46,390 nt of DNA from Candidatus Firestoneibacteriota bacterium (GTDB taxonomy: Bacteria; Oederibacteriota; D2-FULL-39-29), in assembly GCA_026388015.1 (NCBI GenBank), contig JAPLKO010000021.1, positions 1 to 46,390 on the forward strand, written 5' to 3'. Below, one piece after another: positions 8,282-16,525 of this stretch (its first letter is position 1; each line of letters starts with the position of its first letter). The translations under genes were made by a program, and so were the position numbers. The notes under the pieces were generated by a model. The model had not been told where the DNA came from. It ran no database searches and was given only the letters and a program-made list of their open reading frames with translations.

Positions 8282-8971
8282 ATGACCCTAAAAACTTGGC
8301 TGATAACCGGTTTTTCTCTTATTCTCCTGGCCGGAAGCATCACTCTGATACACAAAGACTCCTACTACAAACAGCAGTTCAAGGAGTTTCCTTTTAAAGA
8401 AGCAAAGAAAGAGCCTTTTTATCTTTTTCTAGCTTCAATTTCCGGGTTTCGCTCGCTGATTGCCGATTTTTTATGGATGGACGCTATTCAATATATCGGG
8501 GACCGAGAAAACGGGAAAGAGAAATACAAACAAATCTATCCAAAAGCAAAAGATATCATAACCCTGGACCCCAACTTTACCTACCCCTACATTGCAGTAA
8601 GCGGTATTCTTTTCTTCGAGCTCGGGGAAAAAGATACCGCAATAGAGTTTATTAAATTCGGCATCAAGAATAATCCCGACTACGGGAAGTTAAAACTCTA
8701 CCTTGCGGCATACACCTACTCCAAAGACGATAATTTAAGAATGACTGCATTATATATAAAAGCCGCTATAAAAGAGGAGGACCATCCTCCGATGCTGGAA
8801 CGTATACTGGGTTCAATTTATCTTAAACTTGCCGGGAAAGAACCGGAGCAGAAGAACTTTTGGACGGGAGAAGCAATAAAACTCTGGGCAGAGATGTACG
8901 AGCACCCTTCAGAACCTTTGAACAGAACGTACGCGGAAAGCCGGCTAAAAAGATTCGGAGTTATAAAGTAA
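8282..8971 (+). CDS. Membrane-anchored TPR-like protein in an ABC exporter operon
   Basis: The 229-residue protein begins with a single hydrophobic anchor (residues 5-21) and continues with a helical domain of TPR-like repeats. Pairs such as YPKAKDIITLDPNFTYPYI, FELGEKDTAIEFIKFGIKNN and LRMTALYIKAAIKEEDHPP show the expected small/large residue pattern. The segment FRSLIADFLWMDAIQYIG after the anchor is a recognisable lead-in of this uncharacterised group. The start lies one base after the permease stop, so it is co-translated with the exporter. A role as an extracytoplasmic or membrane adaptor of that exporter is inference from position. Confidence 0.7.
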   Translation: MTLKTWLITGFSLILLAGSITLIHKDSYYKQQFKEFPFKEAKKEPFYLFLASISGFRSLIADFLWMDAIQYIGDRENGKEKYKQIYPKAKDIITLDPNFTYPYIAVSGILFFELGEKDTAIEFIKFGIKNNPDYGKLKLYLAAYTYSKDDNLRMTALYIKAAIKEEDHPPMLERILGSIYLKLAGKEPEQKNFWTGEAIKLWAEMYEHPSEPLNRTYAESRLKRFGVIK

Positions 8972-8984
8972 TATTTGATTTGCG

Positions 8985-9034
8985 GCTATGAACCGTTCAT
9001 ATTTCAGGGTCACAGCCCTGCAGCTGAACTTAGA
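8985..9034. other. Convergent-gene intergenic hairpins
   Basis: The gap contains a near-perfect palindrome ATGAAC-C-GTTCAT (8988-9000) and a hairpin CAGGG/CCCTG (9005-9009 and 9016-9020) flanked by GTTCA/TGAAC. It separates convergent genes and may act in termination, although no U tract follows on either strand. Confidence 0.4.
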
Positions 9035-9055
9035 GAATGATACAGTGTTTTCTGA

Positions 9056-9652
9056 CTAAAGAAAGTAGTACTTTACCCCGCCTCTTATTTCAAAACTATT
9101 TGACAAGAAGGCCGGGGTTATCCAGTCCGTGCCGAAGGTTAGGGCGATATTTTTACTGATAAAACTATAACTGCATATTCCTATCTTAAAAGCGGTGACG
9201 GACTCTCCGGAAATATTTGAAAGATAACTCTTAAAGCCAATTTCCAGCCCCGTCCCGCCGGGATTGTTTTCCAGGGACGCCGGCGCCGGCACAACCAGCT
9301 GCAGCAGAGCTGAAACGGTCCAAACCTCGCGAGCCGCAGTTCTATTGATCCCGCCTTCAATAACGAGGTTAAAAACAGGATTCAGCAGGCAGTCGGCGCT
9401 TAGAGAAACAAAACCTGCTCTAAGTTCGGTCTGGCGTATATTAAGCCAATCAATGTCAAACAGAAAATTTCCGGAGATGCCAACCCCGATTTTTCCCACT
9501 CTTTCCATTGCTTCTTTCAGGTAAAGGCCTTTATGAAATTCCTGCATTTTCCGGAAGGCTTCGGAGTATTTCAGACGAAAATCATCCTCCGCTCGGCAAG
9601 CAACACCGCCAAAAACAGAAAGAAACACAAACAAAAATAGAAGTTTTTTCAT
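9056..9652 (-). CDS. Exported hypothetical protein, probable outer-membrane beta-barrel
   Basis: I do not recognise a named family. The 198-residue product starts with a clear signal peptide (MKKLLFLFVFLSVFGGVACRAE); the segment VFGGVAC is not a good lipobox, so signal peptidase I cleavage after CRA is more likely. The mature part has alternating-hydrophobicity strands (VGISGNFLFDIDWLNI, AFKIGICSYSFISKNIALTFG) and ends in GGVKYYFL, a terminal aromatic strand typical of outer-membrane proteins. It lies on its own, 51 bp downstream of rlmB on the same strand and convergent with the exporter operon. A small outer-membrane barrel is inferred from these patterns only. Confidence 0.6.
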   Translation of the reverse strand: MKKLLFLFVFLSVFGGVACRAEDDFRLKYSEAFRKMQEFHKGLYLKEAMERVGKIGVGISGNFLFDIDWLNIRQTELRAGFVSLSADCLLNPVFNLVIEGGINRTAAREVWTVSALLQLVVPAPASLENNPGGTGLEIGFKSYLSNISGESVTAFKIGICSYSFISKNIALTFGTDWITPAFLSNSFEIRGGVKYYFL

Positions 9653-9666
9653 TTCACACCCGTTTA

Positions 9667-9683
9667 GCGGGATTTTTTCCCGC
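9667..9683. other. GC-rich hairpin between rlmB and the outer-membrane protein gene
   Basis: GCGGGA (9667-9672) and TCCCGC (9678-9683) form a 6-bp stem with a 5-nt loop. On the minus strand it follows the rlmB stop and precedes the next start by only 14 nt. No U tract follows, so it could be a weak terminator, a processing site or a 5' stabilising stem. Confidence 0.4.
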
Positions 9684-9703
9684 CCTTCCTAAAACGTCAA
9701 GCG

Positions 9704-10453
9704 TCATTTGTCCTTAGTAATTACACTTCTCTGTCTCAGCACTTCATACATCATAATGCCTGCAGAGACGGAGACATTGAGAGAAGGAATAGAGCCTTTC
9801 ATCGGAAGTTTAACAAGAAAGTCGCAATTGTCCTTCAAGCTCTTTCTGACACCTTCGCCCTCGCCTCCGAAAACAAGAGCTGTGCCGCTTTTATAATCCT
9901 CGTCCGTATAGTTTTTGGAAGCATCCGCTTCAACTCCGGTTATCCACACATTATGTTTCTTCAGGAGCGAGACGGCATAATTTAGATTACTCACCATAGA
10001 AATCAGCATATATTCGGTTGCCCCGGTCGAAACCATTTCCACCGTGGTGGTGACATGCACGGAGTTCTGCTTCGGAATTATTATTCCGTGACACCCCGCG
10101 CATTCTGCCGTACGGATTATCGCACCAAGATTATGGGGATCCTGCACGGAATCCAGAATTAAAATAAACGGTTTTTCGCCCTTGAGCGCAGCCGCCTCCA
10201 GAATATCCTCTATCTCGACATACTCTTTTGCATAGGTAAAGATAATAACGCCCTGATGCGCGGTACCTTTTGCCAGGCGGTCCATATCTTTTTTAGAAAG
10301 GTATTGCATTGCCGTGCTCGTTTCTTTGGCCAGCGCCAGCAAGTCCTTTAGCTCAGCTTTTGCTTCTTTTGCAATAGCCATACGGCGGATCAGCCGGCTC
10401 TTTGATCTCAACACTTCAAAACAGGCATTTTTACCAAATATTGTTCTATTCAT
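9704..10453 (-). CDS. rlmB: 23S rRNA (guanosine-2'-O)-methyltransferase, TrmH/SpoU family
   Basis: The enzyme 2'-O-methylates a guanosine in 23S rRNA with SAM. The 249-residue protein has an N-terminal substrate-binding domain (residues 1-80, beginning TIFGKNACFEVL) and a SPOUT knot domain. Motif 1 is DSVQDPHNLGAIIRTA (101-116, with N108 and R114), motif 2 FGGEGEGVRKSL (195-206, with E198) and motif 3 SIPSLNVSVSAG (221-232). The N-terminal extension matches RlmB rather than TrmL. It overlaps cysS by 4 bp, a linkage common in bacteria. Exact target nucleotide is taken from the family, not from this sequence. Confidence 0.92.
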   Translation of the reverse strand: MNRTIFGKNACFEVLRSKSRLIRRMAIAKEAKAELKDLLALAKETSTAMQYLSKKDMDRLAKGTAHQGVIIFTYAKEYVEIEDILEAAALKGEKPFILILDSVQDPHNLGAIIRTAECAGCHGIIIPKQNSVHVTTTVEMVSTGATEYMLISMVSNLNYAVSLLKKHNVWITGVEADASKNYTDEDYKSGTALVFGGEGEGVRKSLKDNCDFLVKLPMKGSIPSLNVSVSAGIMMYEVLRQRSVITKDK

Positions 10454-11865
10454 TTTATTTTCCTCATTATAATTTGACCTTTTGGATTATCTTCAACCGC
10501 AAAGCCTTTTTCTTCCACCATTTTTCTAATAAGATCCGACTTTGCCCAGTCTTTGGTATTTCTCGCCGTCTCTCTTTCAAGAGCAAGCGCCTCAATTTCT
10601 TCCGGAATACTTTCTGCATCTATTTTAAAGCCTAAAACTGTTGAAAAAGCCGCCAGTTTTTCCCCCGCAATTTTTAGCGCCCCGCGATTCGCATGGTTCA
10701 AATTCCACTCTTTCTTTTTAATCGTATTTTTTATTTCATTTGCATAATCAAAGAGCGCGGCAATCGCCAGCGCAGTATTAAAATCATCATCCATAGCCGC
10801 AACAAACTTTTCTTCCAGGGCTTTACCCTTTTTTGCAAGATTATCATCCGCAGCTCCGCCTTCGGCAAGGGATTTCTTCAATATTCCGGCGACACGGTAC
10901 AGCGTATTTCCGAGCTCCGAGAACCCGTTAACGGCATGACTTACGTTCTCCTCGGTAAAATCCAGAGGGCTTCTGTAATGCGCGGAAAGAAGAAAGAACC
11001 TTATTATATTTTTATTGTATTTCTTTAAAATATCCCGGGCCAAAAGAAAGTTGTTCAGAGATTTACTCATCTTTTCGCCGCCGATATTTAAATGCCCGTT
11101 ATGCACCCAGTAATTAGCAAGTTTTTTCCCTGTTGCCGTCTCCACCTGCGCTATCTCGTTTTCATGGTGGGGAAAAACCAGGTCTATTCCGCCGGAGTGA
11201 ATATCAAACGGATGCTCCAGATACTTTTGACTCATAACACAGCATTCCGTATGCCAGCCCGGACGGCCTTTACCCCACGGAGAATCCCAGGAAATACCTT
11301 CGCCCTTGTCTTTCTTCCAGAGCACGAAATCCAGCGGAGATTTTTTCTTTTCTGATACCGCTATTCTGGCGCCGGATTGGAGCTCTTCTATATTTTTGTG
11401 TGAAAGCTTCCCGTAATCTTTTACTTTGGAGACATCCATATAGACATCGCCTTCGCTCGCATAGGCGGCACCTTTTTCTATAAGTAACCCGATAATGTCA
11501 TGCATCTCTTTAATATGTTCTGTCGCTTTAGGGTTAATATCCGGAAGCTTTACCCCGAGCGCTTCGAGATCTTCAAAATAGGCTTTTGTAAACGTTTCAC
11601 CCACCGCAGACGGCGTTTGCTTTTCGGCCCGGGCCTTATTTATTATCTTGTCATCCACATCCGTAACGTTCTGTACTAAAATAACTTCAAAACCCCTGAA
11701 AGCAAGATACCTTCTGATAACATCAACAACAATAAAGTTCCTGGCATTGCCGATATGAAAATACCCATAAACTGTGGGCCCGCAATTATATATCTTAACC
11801 TTCCCCTGCGCAAGAGGTAAAAACTCTTCTTTTTTCTGTGTAAGGGTGTTGTAGATTTTTATCAT
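10450..11865 (-). CDS. cysS: Cysteinyl-tRNA synthetase
   Basis: This class I synthetase charges tRNA-Cys. Its 471 residues include the zinc-ligand cysteine C28 in YNCGPTVYG, the HIGH-type motif FHIGN (36-40), the further zinc-site residues in WHTECC and HHENEIAQ, and the KMSKS loop in GGEKMSKSLNNF. The DALR-type anticodon domain and the C-terminal stem-contact region complete a normal-length enzyme. No Shine-Dalgarno sequence precedes the ATG; instead an extended -10 promoter ends only 7 nt upstream, suggesting a leaderless transcript. It overlaps rlmB by 4 bp and is presumably transcribed with it. Confidence 0.97.
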   Translation of the reverse strand: MIKIYNTLTQKKEEFLPLAQGKVKIYNCGPTVYGYFHIGNARNFIVVDVIRRYLAFRGFEVILVQNVTDVDDKIINKARAEKQTPSAVGETFTKAYFEDLEALGVKLPDINPKATEHIKEMHDIIGLLIEKGAAYASEGDVYMDVSKVKDYGKLSHKNIEELQSGARIAVSEKKKSPLDFVLWKKDKGEGISWDSPWGKGRPGWHTECCVMSQKYLEHPFDIHSGGIDLVFPHHENEIAQVETATGKKLANYWVHNGHLNIGGEKMSKSLNNFLLARDILKKYNKNIIRFFLLSAHYRSPLDFTEENVSHAVNGFSELGNTLYRVAGILKKSLAEGGAADDNLAKKGKALEEKFVAAMDDDFNTALAIAALFDYANEIKNTIKKKEWNLNHANRGALKIAGEKLAAFSTVLGFKIDAESIPEEIEALALERETARNTKDWAKSDLIRKMVEEKGFAVEDNPKGQIIMRKIK

Positions 11866-11872
11866 AGGTTAG

Positions 11873-11881
11873 ATTATATCA
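11873..11881 (-). promoter_or_regulatory. Extended -10 promoter abutting the cysS start
   Basis: On the minus strand TGATATAAT is a consensus TGn-TATAAT extended -10 element. Its last base is 7 nt from the cysS ATG, so transcription should start at or within a base of the start codon. No -35 consensus is seen at 17 bp, as expected for extended -10 promoters. Confidence 0.6.
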
Positions 11882-11900
11882 TATTAAAGGCAGGATTATC

Positions 11901-11974
11901 GCTCAAAATCCTGACAGGCCGGCATTTGCTCTGACAAGCTCAGATAAAATGCGCAGCCTGACTGGATTTTGGGC
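11901..11974. repeat. 74-bp imperfect inverted repeat upstream of cysS
   Basis: The outer arms CAAAATCC (11904-11911) and GGATTTTG (11964-11971) pair perfectly. Further inward AGGC/GCCT and GCATTT/AAATGC also pair, and the centre TCTGA-caagc-TCAGA closes a small stem. The whole can fold as one long, three-tier hairpin on either strand. No U tract follows. It lies between the 66-residue protein gene and the cysS promoter. Confidence 0.6.
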
Positions 11975-12007
11975 TAAAATAATGGAAGGCCGCAGATACC
12001 GCGCTTT

Positions 12008-12208
12008 TTACTTCTCATCTCCAAAAACAATTATTCCGTCTTTAGAAATATTGAAGCTAAACTGCATCGCAAGCTCTTTTAATTTATCCAGCTTATCATC
12101 CGCAAGCTCGCCGGCCCAGCATTTATTCTGGCCATCCCAGCGGAGGCCTAAAGCTTTCAGGTCTTCTTTGGCGCTAAACGTCTTTCCACTGCAGCTATAT
12201 TTACTCAT
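12008..12208 (-). CDS. Small 66-residue protein with a DUF5710-like core
   Basis: This short protein is not assigned a function. Residues 9-32 (KTFSAKEDLKALGLRWDG then NKCWAG) match the pattern of a small domain, DUF5710-like, usually written as a turn followed by K-x-L-G-x-R-W-D and an aromatic strand, often found near primase-like or accessory proteins. It is charged, soluble and has a good AAGGGG ribosome-binding site. It lies 13 bp after the MauE/DoxX-like gene, so it is probably the last gene of the rhodanese operon. The coding call is supported by the ribosome-binding site and domain pattern; function is unknown. Confidence 0.65.
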   Translation of the reverse strand: MSKYSCSGKTFSAKEDLKALGLRWDGQNKCWAGELADDKLDKLKELAMQFSFNISKDGIIVFGDEK

Positions 12209-12221
12209 ATTTCACCCCTTA

Positions 12222-12692
12222 TCAAGACGGCAGTATCTGTCTTTGTTTTTCTTTCCATTTAATCTCATTGGTACCGAAAATAAACAGCGGCAGACAAAGC
12301 AAAATAAAGATAATATCTCTGAAAATTGCCGCTCCGCCGATAGGCTCGCTCCACCCGAAAATAGTAAAACACCCGCACTCATGGACCAGCCCCCAGGACA
12401 AATTAATAGCCATTCCTAATATATAAGCTGTGTTGAGACCTATCATTATAAGAGCATTAGATTGCGTAAAGACATTCAGCAGCATAAAAAAACCGGCAAA
12501 GAATTCTATCCAGGGAAGAACGAGAGCAGTAAGAGGAGTAAGAATCTCGGGTATAAGTCTATACTCTTTTAGAATAAGAGAAAAACCTGCCGGACTTAGA
12601 ATCTTATCAATACTGGCAAGAATAAACACACCGCCCATTAGCAAGCGAAACGCCAGCATAGTTTTATTATTTGAGAGCAATTTTTTTATCAT
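12222..12692 (-). CDS. MauE/DoxX-like redox membrane protein
   Basis: The 156-residue protein has four predicted membrane helices with the family's ASIDKI-LSPAGFSLI-LKEYRLIP signature following helix 1 (about residues 26-48). It has a C-x-C pair (C106 and C108 in ECGCF) before the last helices. MauE/DoxX-family proteins are membrane thiol-redox or quinone-linked components; MauE supports disulphide formation in methylamine dehydrogenase. The start overlaps the rhodanese gene stop by 4 bp, so the two are translationally coupled. A joint role in sulfane-sulfur or thiol redox chemistry at the membrane is inferred from this pairing. Confidence 0.8.
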   Translation of the reverse strand: MIKKLLSNNKTMLAFRLLMGGVFILASIDKILSPAGFSLILKEYRLIPEILTPLTALVLPWIEFFAGFFMLLNVFTQSNALIMIGLNTAYILGMAINLSWGLVHECGCFTIFGWSEPIGGAAIFRDIIFILLCLPLFIFGTNEIKWKEKQRQILPS

Positions 12693-13381
12693 TTTGCAAC
12701 GGTCTCTTTTTTTATTTGAAGGCCCTCAACCGGGTAACCGGCTTTACGCCATTCATCCCAGCCGCCTCTGAATATTTTTGTATTTTCAAATCCATTTTCC
12801 GCAAGTTTTTTTACGACCATATCGCTTAAGAGGCAGGAACCGCCGCTGCAGTAGACTATATACAAAGCTTCTTTTTTTAGCTCATCTTTGATCCTCTCGT
12901 ACTGCGCAACAAAACGGCTCGCAGACAGGGAGACCGCGCCTTTGATATGTCTTTCGACGTAAACATATTCGGGACGGGCATCAATAAAAACCGCTTTACC
13001 TTCGTCAAAATAACTTTTGGCTTTTTTGAGAGTAATTTTTGTTTCTTCAACCGGCGCAATTTCGGCTGTTACAGACTTAAGTTTTGCAGTCAACACCGGC
13101 GCAACCTCCGTAGAAAAGATTTTCTTTTTTTGTAAGGTTTTAACGGCAGGTGTTTGCGTTTTTGTAGAAGCAGTTACGGCCTTCTTCGCCGCTACAACCT
13201 TTTCCCTGTTTTTTGCTTCAGCCGGCAGGGGCTTTATTACTCTTGTCCGCGCCGGCTCTTTTTTTGGAATAAGAGAAAATCCGCCAGGATTAAAGATATT
13301 AAAAACCAACCCAACAAGCCCTGCAAAAAAGCAGATAACCGCAGACATAAATATGACGCTCAGGAGTTTTTCAAGTTTCAT
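12689..13381 (-). CDS. Membrane-anchored rhodanese-domain protein
   Basis: The 230-residue protein has an N-terminal membrane helix (about residues 8-30), a proline-, lysine- and alanine-rich linker (about 40-118) and a C-terminal rhodanese domain (120-220). Domain hallmarks are FIDARPEYVYVERHIKGAV with D134, and the active-site loop YCSGGSCLLS with the probable catalytic C178; a second cysteine, C183, lies in the same loop. The anchor and long linker place the domain away from the membrane, probably outside the cytoplasm. Rhodaneses carry sulfane sulfur on the active cysteine. There is no Shine-Dalgarno site before the ATG; a promoter sits 6 nt upstream. It heads the operon with the MauE-like gene. 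Confidence 0.85.
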   Translation of the reverse strand: MKLEKLLSVIFMSAVICFFAGLVGLVFNIFNPGGFSLIPKKEPARTRVIKPLPAEAKNREKVVAAKKAVTASTKTQTPAVKTLQKKKIFSTEVAPVLTAKLKSVTAEIAPVEETKITLKKAKSYFDEGKAVFIDARPEYVYVERHIKGAVSLSASRFVAQYERIKDELKKEALYIVYCSGGSCLLSDMVVKKLAENGFENTKIFRGGWDEWRKAGYPVEGLQIKKETVAK

Positions 13382-13387
13382 ATAATT

Positions 13388-13416
13388 ATTTTATCGGGAA
13401 AAACAAAGAAAAACAA
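13388..13416 (-). promoter_or_regulatory. Promoter abutting the rhodanese gene start
   Basis: On the minus strand TTGTTT (13411-13416), 17 bp, then TAAAAT (13388-13393). Only 6 nt separate the -10 box from the ATG, which would place the transcription start at the start codon. The short gap shows no Shine-Dalgarno sequence. Confidence 0.5.
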
Positions 13417-13453
13417 GTGTTTAATCTTTGTTTGCCAAATATTTATAGTTAGT

Positions 13454-16400
13454 CTACTCAAAACGTAAGGCTGATACAAGATTTCCTCTTATTGAATAAT
13501 ATGCCGTAATCGAGCAAGAAAGAAGACCCAGAACAAGCATGCCCAAAAGCGTGAGTATCGGCAGTGTAAGGTTTACCGGATTATGCATACTGATTTTATA
13601 TGGCAGAGAAACCGCAACTGCAAGCAAAGTACCGAGAATAAGACCAACTACAAGAAGAAGGCTGTTTTCAAATATTATCAGTCTTATTAAGAAACCTCTC
13701 GAAAAACCCAGCGCGCTTTTCAGGGCAAACTGCTGCCTTCTTTCGTATACGTTCTGCAGAAGCACGGCAATTATTCCGAAAGTCCCGAGCAAAAACCCGA
13801 TACCTCCAAGTATCTGAAATGTAAAAAGGTATGTGTTTTGAACTCCGGCAAAAGCGGCCAGAAGTTCAGAGGTTTTCGTGACGGTATAGCCTGCGCTCCC
13901 GAGTTCTTTACGCAGTTCTGCGGCAACTTCCTCCTCTTTCCCTTCTTTTGTCCTTATCAGAAAATAATTATGCCCGCCTTTACTGCCGTACAGCTTGACA
14001 AAGTTTTCCTCGGAAACAAGCAGCGTTTCCGCAAATATACTTTGTGATAAAGTTCCTTTCACCGCAAGCTTTTTTTCTCCGGATAAAAGTATTTCATCTC
14101 CTATTTTTTTATGCAGTATCCACACAAGACTGTTAGCATCCGCATATGCCGGAAAAACCCCGTTTTCTTCTTTCAGATTAAGTCCAAACCAGGGGGTCTT
14201 TCCGCCGCCGAACTCTTTATATTTTGAAAAGATAAATCCATTTTCATTCATAACTTCATCAGGAAGACCAAGCACCTTCGGGAGAGAGGGTTGATTTATA
14301 TTCAGACAGCTTATATCCTCTCCCTCTCCGCTCAGACGGCAACCGGTAAATTTCACATCATTCCAGACAGAAGTATCGAAAGAAGTAATGCCGTTATTCT
14401 TTCTTCCCGCAGGGGTGTTCAGATCTCCAAAAAGAGGCAGAGCAGACTTTGCGATAAGGTTATACCCGCCTGAACCGGAGTTTTTATCAAGCGTGTTAAA
14501 GCGGAAAGATTCCGGTCTGTTTACGGCTGTCATAATTATTATAAAAGCGGCAGCGGCAAAAAGGCCGAGTGTGAGATAACTTCTTTTTCCGGAGTATTGC
14601 AAAGATCGGAGAGCCAGAGAAAAAAAGCCTTTTACCCCGGGTTTAGAACCCGTTTTTGCCGGCGCAAGAAACTGTTTTCCAAGAAGAGACCTTACACTTA
14701 TTTTTTTAAACATCAAAACACCAAATAGTATCGAGGCAAAGGAAAGCAGTATCCCCGATAATAAGCCCGTTAATATCTCTTTAGCTTCGATATAAAGTTT
14801 AAATTCAGTGCTCTTGCCCAGAAGCGGTTTTAGAAAGTTCAGGATAAATTCCGCGTAGTAGATGCTTATAGGCATAGAAATTAGGCAGCCAATAAGAATT
14901 ATCAACCCGCCTTCTATCAGATATACAAAAAACACTTTCCTGATGCTAAATCCTACGGTTAAGAATATTCCGGCCTGCGAGCTCCTCGCCTCAAGAAGCA
15001 GGCGGAACAGAAAGGCTGTCAGCCAGAGCGCAGAGAGAACGAGGATAAAGCTTAGGGATATAAAAAGCATAGAGTAATCCGTGGAACCCTGAGCCGACTT
15101 AAGCGCTTCCTCCCGCAAAGGAATCACTCTAATGCCTGTGTCCGAAAACTTGAAGTTTCTGAGAAATAATTTAGTAAAACTGTTTATATCTTTATTGGCA
15201 GAAAGATTAATCTTTACGGAGGTAACACCGGTGTACTGTTTGGGCCAGAAGCTTTTTGCATCTTCAAGCGATATTAAAGCTTTCGGGGCCGTTTTATATT
15301 TTTCCCAGAAAAGTTCATCTTTACTTCTTATCTTTCGCATATCTACAGGGAACGGAGTCTTCCAGCCGGAGATGCTTCTTGCGTCCGTAATTCCTTCAAA
15401 AGAAGGAGATTTTACAAGTTTTAACATAACTTCGGTGGCAAGAACACCTTTCACCGTAAACTCCTTTGTTTTCTTAATATATTCTCCGCCATAGGTTAGT
15501 TCGAAATACTCGGTAAAAACTTTATCCCCGGCTTTTGCTCCGGTATCCTCGGCTGCCCAGTTGCTCAGTATGATTTCGTCTTTCAACAGTTCTTTCACAC
15601 CCCCTATCACCGAATACGGAGCCCTGCCGTTTATGGAATTTAAAATGTACACTGAGGCAGTTTCCCAGGTTAACCCCGCAGTGTCCGCTGATTTTTTTGC
15701 GGCTTCCAAAACACCGGGAGTAAAAACAAGTTCATTGTTTTCCAGATATGCAGTTCTCCCTTCCATATTTAAAGCAAGTCCCAGATCCGCCAGGGTCAGG
15801 CTGTCTTTTATCAATTCAACATCATAAAAAGGTTTAGTGATGAACACGGTGTTTATCTTCTGTTCTTTTTTAAGTTCTTTCTGAAGAGCGGCCAGAGAGA
15901 TGTAAATATTGAGGGGTTTTACATTTTCATTTTTTAAATTAAAATTGCCGGCTTTTTCCGGCAGGATGACACCTTTTACCTTTACGGAAAAAGAAGACAG
16001 GTTCTCCGACAGCTCTTTTTGCCCGAATAGAGTTTCTACCGGAGCGGCTCCTGATTTATTTATTTTTATAACAAGAAAATCTCCCGGCTTCACCCGCAGG
16101 TCCCGGATTAAAATCTCACTTAAGTAAACTTCCCGTCCTTCCGGAGCCTGAACCTCCGCTCCAAGAGCATACTTCAAGACAGAGCCGGTAACACCTAAAA
16201 TATTGACCTCAGGTATTATTAAGCCGCTATCCGGAGCCGTAACGGCAGCGGAAAGAACCAGAGCAGGCTGGGAAAAAGTTTCATCCCCGGGATTCTTCCT
16301 TATTGCTGTTGTAAAATTTTCTGTAAAAAATGAGTGCGTCCGCACGACAGCTGCGACATTTGCAAGGCGGCCGAGAGCGAGTTCTTGGAGGTTTCTTTTT

Positions 16401-16525
16401 ACGGAGTTACCGACCAGGAGCGAACCGGTAAGCGCGGCTATGGCAACGGCAAAACCCGCAGAGACAGCCAGAGAGCTCTTCCAGTAGTACCTAAGGCTTC
16501 TAAGAGCCGTTATAAGAATATTCAA
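13454..16525 (-). CDS. Large FtsX-like ABC permease
   Basis: This 1023-residue integral membrane protein has two FtsX-type units. Helix 1 lies near the N-terminus (LAVSAGFAVAIAALTGSLLVG). A large extracytoplasmic domain of about 400 residues leads to a middle group of helices (MLFISLSFILVLSALWLTAF onward, with the coupling segment QAGIFLTVGFSIRKVF). A second extracytoplasmic domain is followed by three C-terminal helices with ERRQQFALKSALGFSRGF. It ends in RGNLVSALRFE. The 4-bp overlap with the downstream-coded LolD/MacB-like ATPase gene shows they form one transporter. The duplicated layout resembles lipoprotein or peptide exporters of the MacB superfamily; substrate unknown. Confidence 0.85.
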   Translation of the reverse strand: MNILITALRSLRYYWKSSLAVSAGFAVAIAALTGSLLVGNSVKRNLQELALGRLANVAAVVRTHSFFTENFTTAIRKNPGDETFSQPALVLSAAVTAPDSGLIIPEVNILGVTGSVLKYALGAEVQAPEGREVYLSEILIRDLRVKPGDFLVIKINKSGAAPVETLFGQKELSENLSSFSVKVKGVILPEKAGNFNLKNENVKPLNIYISLAALQKELKKEQKINTVFITKPFYDVELIKDSLTLADLGLALNMEGRTAYLENNELVFTPGVLEAAKKSADTAGLTWETASVYILNSINGRAPYSVIGGVKELLKDEIILSNWAAEDTGAKAGDKVFTEYFELTYGGEYIKKTKEFTVKGVLATEVMLKLVKSPSFEGITDARSISGWKTPFPVDMRKIRSKDELFWEKYKTAPKALISLEDAKSFWPKQYTGVTSVKINLSANKDINSFTKLFLRNFKFSDTGIRVIPLREEALKSAQGSTDYSMLFISLSFILVLSALWLTAFLFRLLLEARSSQAGIFLTVGFSIRKVFFVYLIEGGLIILIGCLISMPISIYYAEFILNFLKPLLGKSTEFKLYIEAKEILTGLLSGILLSFASILFGVLMFKKISVRSLLGKQFLAPAKTGSKPGVKGFFSLALRSLQYSGKRSYLTLGLFAAAAFIIIMTAVNRPESFRFNTLDKNSGSGGYNLIAKSALPLFGDLNTPAGRKNNGITSFDTSVWNDVKFTGCRLSGEGEDISCLNINQPSLPKVLGLPDEVMNENGFIFSKYKEFGGGKTPWFGLNLKEENGVFPAYADANSLVWILHKKIGDEILLSGEKKLAVKGTLSQSIFAETLLVSEENFVKLYGSKGGHNYFLIRTKEGKEEEVAAELRKELGSAGYTVTKTSELLAAFAGVQNTYLFTFQILGGIGFLLGTFGIIAVLLQNVYERRQQFALKSALGFSRGFLIRLIIFENSLLLVVGLILGTLLAVAVSLPYKISMHNPVNLTLPILTLLGMLVLGLLSCSITAYYSIRGNLVSALRFE

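Noticed and set aside
11866..12007. T-box riboswitch for cysS
   Set aside because: No T-box motif or specifier stem is found, and the promoter lies 7 nt from the ATG, leaving no leader.
13454..16525. Long open frames antisense to the large permease as separate genes
   Set aside because: They lack ribosome-binding sites and family-like sequence and follow from the codon use of the real gene.
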